NCBI GenBank assembly: GCA_034440635.1
Contig: JAOTON010001700.1
Coordinates: 186,001 to 250,000 of the forward strand
Length of the DNA: 64,000 nucleotides
Source of the DNA: Lepas anatifera
Lineage: Eukaryota; Arthropoda; Thecostraca; Lepadidae
Direction of reading: 5' to 3'
This document shows positions 56,439-64,000 of this stretch, piece after piece. The notes beneath the pieces are model-generated. The model was not told where the DNA came from and searched no databases. It was given only the letters and a program-made list of their open reading frames with translations. The stretch's first letter is position 1. Each line of letters opens with the position of its first letter. The position numbers and the translations under genes are program-made.

Positions 56439-57037
56439 CAGGGTGACAAAAAACAGACATCACCAAAAGTCAACGTTTTATTTCGATCATAACCAAACTT
56501 CATCCACATTATGGCAAGGTTATGTGCTCAACACCCACCAACTTTCAAGTCTCTGGCTTAAAAACTGGCTTTTTACTGGCGCTTCAGGATGTGCTCCAAA
56601 TGAACCGTTGCTTGAATTGCAACTGAGCTGCATGGATAGACTTCAGCCGAAAATATGCCTCAACTATGAAAGTCTTTTGCTCCGTAGTCCATGGCATCTC
56701 GAACCTCAAACTTGATAGACTTTTAGAACGCTGTTTTTTTGTGAACCTGAAATATTAAGAGAATCGGCAATTTGCTTTTACATCCATACGGCTGCGGACA
56801 CGTAGGTATTACTTTCTACATATTTACCTGGCTGTGATTTTAGACGAAAAAAGGCTTGTTATAAATTTTATAGCATAGCTACATTTTTACCACGCTCATT
56901 GTTATTGTGATTTTGTTGTGTTTTAGTTGTACTTAATTTATGATATGACGTGAAAAGCCACTTGATTACACTAAAAATGCTTCAGCAGTTATTCAAGTTT
57001 AGGTGATGACTGTTGTTTTTCTTTTTGGGTCACCCTG
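56439..57037. mobile_element. Tc1/mariner-like miniature element, about 600 bp
   Basis: Begins CAGGGTGACAAAAAACAG and ends TTTTTGGGTCACCCTG with TA on both sides (56437-56438 and 57038-57039). The TA target and the CAGGGTG terminus fit Tc1/mariner. The interior has no transposase frame. Confidence 0.7.
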
Positions 57038-57965
57038 TACGTTAGCCTATCTCTCTTCCCCTTCTCTTCCCTCATCTAATTTCCCACACGCCCCGGGGCG
57101 TTTACCGCCTTTTTGTGCTTTTGTGACCTCTCACCCCGGGGCACGCGCTTATGCCCGGAGGGCTCAAACTTTATTTTTGATAATATGGGATCAAACTACG
57201 TAGGGCAAAATTATACCAGTATGATATATTTGTAGAACTTGGGATGAGGGCTAGTAATAGGTATGAATGAAATTTGACCGGTTTCTGACGTTACCAATTC
57301 ATTACAGCAACAAGGTATGCGATGAAAAGTTGACGCAGTAAGCATCCTGGGTTTTAAAGTGTGTTGAGTTGAGCTTGACGTCGATTAGAATGTGAATGTG
57401 GAGTCCTTACAGGATTTGAAATGAGAAACAGTCTTCGAAAGCATACCAAAAAGCTTTATATTCTTCCTTTGGCACATATTTCAGTGATGTCATAGAGAGA
57501 AACGGGTTATGAGTGGAGACCATCCTGAGCCCTCCTGGCACTCCCTCAATCCTCTGCTTTGTTTTATTCTTCTTGATGCGGTTTGATGCGGATGGATGTA
57601 GAGCACGATAAAAAGTGGAATATGCTTCGGTTTGTTTTTCCTCAAACATGGATTTTTGGGACGAATCAATTATTACTGTCATTTTTTTACGAACTGTTAT
57701 CTCAGTATAACAACGCGTTAAACAAAGGGACCACTTTCCCTTAAACTGTAACATTTAACGGACCTGGTAAATACCAGACTTGTACCAACGATACTAATGA
57801 TCAATAATTCAATTCTAAATATATTTTTCAAACGGAAGTGAACAGATGCTTCGAGCCCAAACCGTTCTAATTAACAAGGTAGAAACAGAACGTTGACCGA
57901 ACCTTCTCTCCTGGTGCCTAGCGACAAAGCGGCAAAAGACTGAACTCAGATTATTTTCTAACGCA

Positions 57966-58560
57966 TGCCCCGCTGAGGACCTAACCATGACGTGCCCGCT
58001 GAGGACCTAATCATGACGTGCCCCGCTGAGGACCTAACCATGACGCGCCCGCTGAGGACCTAATCATGACGTGCCCTGCTGAGGACGTAATCATGACGTG
58101 CCCCGCTGAGGACCTAATCATGACGTGCCCCGCTGAGGACCTAATCATGACGTGCCCCGCTGAGGACCTAATCATGACGTGCCCCGCTGAGGACCTAATC
58201 ATGACGTGCCCGCTGAGGACCTAATCATGACGTGTCCGCTGAGGACCTAATCATGACGTGCCCGCTGAGGACCTAATCATGACATGCCCCGCTGAGGACC
58301 TAATCATGACGTGCCCCGCTGAGGACCTAATCATGACGTGCCCGCTGAGGACCTAATCATGACTTGCCCCGCTGAGGACCTAATCATGACGTGCCGCGCT
58401 GAGGACCTAATCATGACGTGCCCCGCTGAGGACCTAATCACGACGTGTCCCACTGAGGACCTAAGCATGACGTGCCCGCTGAGGACCTAAGCATGACGCG
58501 CCCCGCTGAGGACCTAATCATGACTTGCCCCGCTGAGAGTCTAAACATGACGTGCCCGCT
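57966..58560. repeat. 26-27 bp minisatellite, over 20 copies
   Basis: Units of the type CCGCTGAGGACCTAATCATG followed by ACGTGCC or ACGTGCCC. Each unit carries TGACGTG. Length varies by one base, so no frame is preserved across the array. Variation increases toward the right end. Confidence 0.93.
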
Positions 58561-61349
58561 GGAGCTAAATGTATGCATCGTTTGTCCATCCCATTTGCTA
58601 AGAAAACCAGATAAATATCTCACAATACATTCAAAAGCTTATCACTGGACAAGGCGGAGCCAAACAGAACATTTTTCCAGACCAGTATTGAGGTCACTAC
58701 GGGTCAAAGAATGTTCCATGGAACTAATACAAGACCCTTTCTCTAAAAGTCAATACCGAGCGGTGCCGTAGCAAGCATTACGGCATGATTAAAGCCTTCT
58801 AACTTTTACGAATTGAATGAGGCAAATATGACCATGCCAGGTCAAATGGTAAATTAATTTGATCTCAAGTTAGACCAAGGCCACGTTTTGACCAATAAGT
58901 ATAGTTATAATTCATACCAACCGACTCCCATTAACAATTCAAATACTGTTTCTTACTTTCAACCGCTTCAAAGTTTTATTTCTCAGTTAAGTGCAAAGTT
59001 ACCACCAAAAAATCAGAGCTGGCTCAATTGACCTGAGATAACTCATGAGAGGTAAGATACATGAATATTTACCTTGAGCATCATACACATAAAAAACATC
59101 GGGAGGTACAGGCCTGTCAGAGCCTTTGTTGCCGCAGAGTAGGCCCTATTTTTCGTAACAATATGGCGTGCTCCCAAAAATGTGCAATTTAACTGGTACT
59201 CTAGCAGCCCGTGGGCGAAAAATGAGGGTTTGACCTTGACAATAGACCTTTGACCATGCCCTGTGACCTTGACCTTGGAGAAACCTTTACTATGCAGTCA
59301 TAGCATAACATACGTCTGTGCTATCTGTCCGAAACACTGGGATCAATGACCTTGAAAATGCTTGTATAACCTTGACTTGCGACCTATGGCCTTGACCTTG
59401 ACACTCATGCGAGGTAACTTTGACATATAATCCCGATTATATGACCTTATTACGTCACCACTCGATCGAAAATGCAGGTAAACTGATGCGACTGCGTGGC
59501 TGTGATGGTCTCAAATGAAAGGTCTGACTTTTAAAGACTAAAAGTACAAAATTATTGACCGATTTTCAAAATCCTTTTACCAATCAATGCTTTCAGAACC
59601 AAAAAGCGTGTAAAAAGGCATGCTTCTTGGAAGAGGATCAGCCGTTTTCGGAGTCAGATGACGATACCTCTGTTAGCTCTGAAACCTTAATGATAAGTAA
59701 AGCGTGAATAAGCGACAGTTGTCTTCAAGCGTGGACATGACACCTAGGCAACAGTCTGCTGATGACAATTTCACAACAAGACGTTGCAACATCCGTTGAA
59801 ATCACGCAGCAAGCGTCGGACGATTTCATAACCAAGTCTGAAGGTTTGATGAGCACTGTCGTTCTTTTCCCGCCAGGACATAGCTATTTCATACGATTTC
59901 AATCTCTCGTCATCCTGCCTGACGCTTAATCTGGTATTGTTTGGGGGAAGAGGGTTTGATGACACTATATCAAAGCTCTTGGAAATATAAATCGGTACGC
60001 CGCCAAAGATATTGAGATGTGATCAATGATAAGGCCGCTAGACGCAAAGATGGATCTAGCCGGTTGGTTTGCGGGGACGGGGCAAACCCATGTCGGGGAA
60101 AAAGCCGGCGAGCAGGCCAGGACCGTGAGCGTTGGAGGCAACGGCAAGAATGATTAATCTGGTGCAGCACATAAATTATTCACTTTCAAAGAGGTTTATT
60201 ACCTTGCGAACGGAAAAACTATACGAAATTGTTGACCAACATGTTTCCTCAATTAACCAATTATAAAATGTTACTTTTCTTGGGGGAGGCAAAAGAGGGT
60301 TCAGACCCCTCTATTTCGCTTTAGGGTGGAGGGCATGACCGGATGCCCCCTGAATATGCCACTGGACAGAGGTCGCCGAAGGTCACGCCTCCCAAATTCC
60401 TTTGCGTCTTTAATCTTTCAACAAACAAGATACAATAATGATTTGAATGTTCAGGTGACAGGTATGATTTAAGAATTCAAGTAATATGCCTTTGCCAGAT
60501 TCCGATGTCCTTATGTGACCTAACGAGGCTGAACCATATGTAACTAAAATATTTGGATTGAGAAGAATATAATAATTGACACTCTAGGCTATGTCCTGGG
60601 TCTACTGGTGTTCTAATTATGAGGAATTTCCTAAATTGGCAATATTTAACCCAATTTTCCCCCTGTGACTGGACAGTCCAACGAATGTGGCTCAAATTTG
60701 GTACAAGAATAGAAAATGGCTGGACACCGTTCCGATCTTTTCCGTTTCATCGGCGGTGTTTGGAGATAGTGTGAGGGTCCCATCGGAGTAACTGCCCGCA
60801 GGCAATGGTTAGAGTCCGGAGCAGCCCCGGCGGTGCGGGGTTAATCCGTGCACAGCTATTTTAGGTTGAAACTGTACACATATAAATAGCTGTCCAATTG
60901 TGCGAGTGCTTCGTTACTGCAGAACAGTAATTTCCAAATATGTATCATTCTTTGTCACTAATTGTACACCTGGGGATTAAAGAAGCGTCTCTCAGTTTCA
61001 CTTTTCACAGATCAAGGAGAATAATTAAGTTCTCATTGATAGAGTCATCTGTCATCATTTCCTTCCAGAAAGCAGCGCTCATCAGGCAGGGGTCTAAAAA
61101 GTGAACGAGTGGTCGCCGACTAAAATCCAAGCTTCTTCGATGGTCGCCGAACCTAATGCTACATGTATTACAAAATCGGTCTTAAAAGTGGTATAAATAT
61201 GGCTATAGGGAAGCACTGGCGAGTGCAAGGGGGAAGGTTCCGATAAAATATAGATATAAAAAACCTATAAAATATAGATCGGGTTTCTCGATATCGATGA
61301 CCTAAGCCAGAATCAAGTCATTACCTATGTGATTTCATGAGATTATAAT
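58561..61349. other. Intergenic DNA with decayed AGGTCA-rich segment
   Basis: 58780-59460 has many GACCTTGACC-type words, probably an old relative of the TTAA family without recognisable ends. GGTGCGGGGTTAA near 60840 may be another isolated right end. Confidence 0.45.
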
Positions 61350-61493
61350 CAGGGGCGTAGCCAACGGGGAGGGGGCGGCAGGGACAGCCGCCCATCAGGG
61401 CCCTTTTTATCCATCAGGGCCATTTTGGTGCTGTCGCAGGGGCCCTTTTCGGGGCGCCGCCCCTCCCTGAGCGAAATCCTGGCTACGCCCCTG
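61350..61493. mobile_element. hAT-like miniature element, 144 bp, perfect 8-bp target duplication
   Basis: Termini CAGGGGCGTAGCCA and TGGCTACGCCCCTG are exact complements. The flanks are identical ATTATAAT (61342-61349 and 61494-61501). An 8-bp duplication is the hallmark of the hAT superfamily. No coding capacity. Confidence 0.85.
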
Positions 61494-61557
61494 ATTATAA
61501 TTCAGTATTAAAGTCAAAGTTATGATCTGAAAGCAACACAATTATACATGCTGGCAC

Positions 61558-61620
61558 TTAACCCTAGCCCCAGTGACCAGCATGAATCACCTATGAACCC
61601 CCCTGGTGGGAGAGGGTTAA
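61558..61620. mobile_element. 63-bp TTAA mini-element (ends only)
   Basis: TTAACCCTAGCCCCAG at the left and CTGGTGGGAGAGGGTTAA at the right, with almost no interior. It looks like an internal-deletion derivative of the same TTAA family. Confidence 0.55.
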
Positions 61621-64000
61621 AAATGACACCCTTGATCACGGAAACAAAGAAAGATAGAAGCGGAAAAAGCGATCGAAAGGTTGTCGGAAATGCAATCGGC
61701 GTTACTCTCGGAATTTTTGCGTAGGGTCAATACTGTTGTGGTCACCAGAGGGGAAAAATTCATATACGTCAAAATGTATCAAATGCAGTGCTCTATAAAA
61801 CTTTGCTTATCTCCGTACGCAAAATAGCCAGAACCACTTTCTCAACGCTATTCGATAGAGCCCGACCAGCTCTTTCACTAAGGCAACATCCATTTTCATA
61901 TCGGGTCAAAGGCTAGGGCGCAACAGGACACTGAATATTGGGGATGTTATCACGTAGCTTCCAGTTACAATAGGAAGAACACTCGCTTTGGGCGTGATAT
62001 GTCGGACCTAAAAGCCAATGTTGGATAGTGATCAGTCATTTATACGCACTACGCAGTCATGAATACGTATCGATAGTGCCCACTAAGCTTAGGCTAAGTC
62101 TGTTTAGAGATCAATTGAGGTCAAAGATGATACGCTGCCCGTACCCAAGGGCAATTAAATGAGCGCCGAAAGCGGTGGGACGGGGTACCTACGCATCCCC
62201 CGGTTGGCCAACCAGGGGGACGTCTCCCCAAAATTTTAGGTTCATCGTCATTAATGCTGTCAGGTACCAAATATGCTCACAATTCCCCTGCCCCGGTCAG
62301 CACCAGCCCGGGTCCGTTCCCCTGTAAAAATTCCGTGGCAGCGCCCCTGTAAAAATTCCGTGGCAGCGCCCCTGGGCATTAACATTTTCGACCATTACTT
62401 CTATACCAAGCAAGATACAACCATGATTGATGCACCATTGTTGTTCTCTCATCAACAATGGTTTATTTTGTGTCCATCCATGTGAAAAAATTGTTAGGCC
62501 TTATCTTACAGACAAATAAAAGGGTTTGCAGCACCTTAAAAGAGCCTCTGAAACAGTTCCGATGTTTCATTTAATTAGAGAAAAACATTTTGCATGTACA
62601 TACATGCGTCGTGAAATACTTGTGATTCTTCACATTGAGGCGCCACAAATCAGATAAATTCCTGTAAAATTTCAAATTCAAACATTATTCATTGGCAACA
62701 TTTCCTCAGAAGTGCAGTGGTAAATATCAACCATTGCTGAGATGAGGCCCAATTTTTGCTCCATTGTTGAACATGGTTCTACTCAAAGCAATAGCAATGC
62801 TGTCTCTTGGGAATAGCCTTATTTTCTTTGCATGACATCATTCCCATGATAACTATTTCCAAAGCTCTTAATTGATGCATTTTAGCATTAATAATCAGAA
62901 CTGAAAAAGTTTCCAGAATAGTTGCTGATGACCCATTTGGACCAGGATTGGGTACTGAGAAGAACAGTTTGCATTTCAGCAACCTGTTCTTTTTGGAGGA
63001 CACAATCTCTCTGTGATATTTCTGCTGTACCTCTGTGGCAGTGCTTCCATATTTTATCCATACTAGAGAAAACAAAACAAGTCAACTTTCTTGCAACAAA
63101 AAATACAAGATATTATCAGAAACTTGGATGCATATAATCAGTCAGTTAAAAAACATACACACACACCCTGATCACCCAGTGTGCATCCATCTGTGCAAAA
63201 GACACAGCTTATTCTATGTTTGGCAGACTTGGATTGGACCATTGTCCTTGCAGTGGAGTCTTCTGGCAAATTGGAAATGGTTTATCACATCTTTGTGCTG
63301 TGCAGGAATGCACATTTATATCCCTTATGGGGTACCAATGCACAGTGATGGATCTAAGATTTTAGTAAGGGGCAGCCCTCTGAGATTACATGCTGTCAAC
63401 CAAAAGGGCACACTTCACCCAAAAGGGTGGCTATTATCATCAATCAGTGGGAGAAAACTGTGGTTGGTGTGACTTAAAAATGGTAACAGTGACATAAATG
63501 GGAATGCAAGACCCATAGATGGGAACACACATTCCCAATTATGGGAATGCTTGAGACCATTTTCCAGAACAATATTTTGGGCCATGTAACAAACTTTTGG
63601 TCTTTCTACCTGGCTTATTTCTGTTCTTCAAATTTTAGAGGGCATTTATTTTTGAAACAGAAACAGGAAATCATACTTTATACCCTGCTTCAAATATTGA
63701 AGCTCAACATGTTTATTATGATCATTCACATGTCTTGGTGCATCTGTGTAAATAAAACACTAGTCATATATAGAATAGAAAATAGTCAATAGAAAAGTTT
63801 TTAAATATTTGATTTAAATTGCCACTTGAGATAATAATATATACAGACCAAGACATATGGCCATACAGAACATGATGTGAGCCAACCTAGCACAACAAAA
63901 CCTGTTTTCAGCACCTTTAATGCCATTTTTCACAACTTCTAATCTTCAAAGCTCCATCTGTAGCCCCATCATTTGTATTCTAGTGGTGGGGGCAGTAGCA
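61621..64000. other. Intergenic DNA without a supported gene
   Basis: AT-rich; short frames only. A partial duplicated phrase (gccaggggc-type CTGTAAAAATTCCGTGGCAG, twice) lies at 62320-62370. Confidence 0.5.

Noticed and set aside
57966..58560. CRISPR-like array
   Set aside because: Units are contiguous with no unique spacers; the context is eukaryotic. It is a minisatellite. The same applies to 33635-33730.

Overview
The window looks like nuclear genomic DNA of an arthropod, possibly a crustacean; the species cannot be named from the sequence. The evidence is spliced coding sequence with canonical GT-AG introns, a six-cysteine chitin-binding domain of the cuticular CPAP type, LINE and tRNA-derived SINE retrotransposons, several families of short inverted-repeat DNA transposons, and long TA, GA and minisatellite tracts. 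There are no bacterial-style operons. Most of the window is repeat-rich non-coding DNA.

The main content is one gene on the minus strand, reconstructed here as four exons spread over about 27 kb (48633 down to 21621). Exon 1 encodes a signal peptide. Exon 2 is about 8 kb and encodes a tyrosine/proline array with a strict seven-residue period (Y-x-x-P-x-x-x). Exons 3 and 4 each encode half of a CBM14/peritrophin-A (ChtBD2) domain. All three junctions agree in phase (2, 1, 0). The predicted product is about 2,892 residues, secreted, and built as a repetitive, crosslinkable fibre with a chitin anchor at its C-terminus, i.e. a giant CPAP1-like cuticle protein. As sequenced, one missing base in a repeat unit near 44463 creates a stop; the roughly 5.5 kb beyond it stays open in the shifted frame, so an assembly error or a recent allele is likelier than an old pseudogene.

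Layout: 1-5.5 kb holds a decayed LINE tail and little else. 5.5-7.9 kb is a 5'-truncated LINE with one nonsense codon. 8-15.7 kb is repeat-rich, with a GC-rich block near 9.2 kb, a small hAT-like element and an inverted repeat pair. 15.7-16.7 kb is a TTAA-flanked element. 17.7-17.9 kb holds one candidate plus-strand exon of unknown function. 21.6-48.6 kb is the cuticle gene; its introns contain four large TTAA elements, two SINEs, a CpG-rich block and tandem repeats next to both ends of intron 3. 49.5-56.4 kb, upstream of the gene, holds three more TTAA elements. 56.4-64 kb has a mariner-like element, a 26-27 bp minisatellite, a hAT-like element with a perfect 8-bp target duplication, and unassigned DNA.

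The most distinctive repeat family is a set of roughly 0.85-1.2 kb piggyBac-like (TTAA) non-autonomous elements packed with AGGTCA/TGACCT words, which are nuclear-receptor half-sites. Eight large copies lie in or around a gene of the class controlled by the ecdysone receptor cascade. That regulatory link is an inference, but it can be tested.
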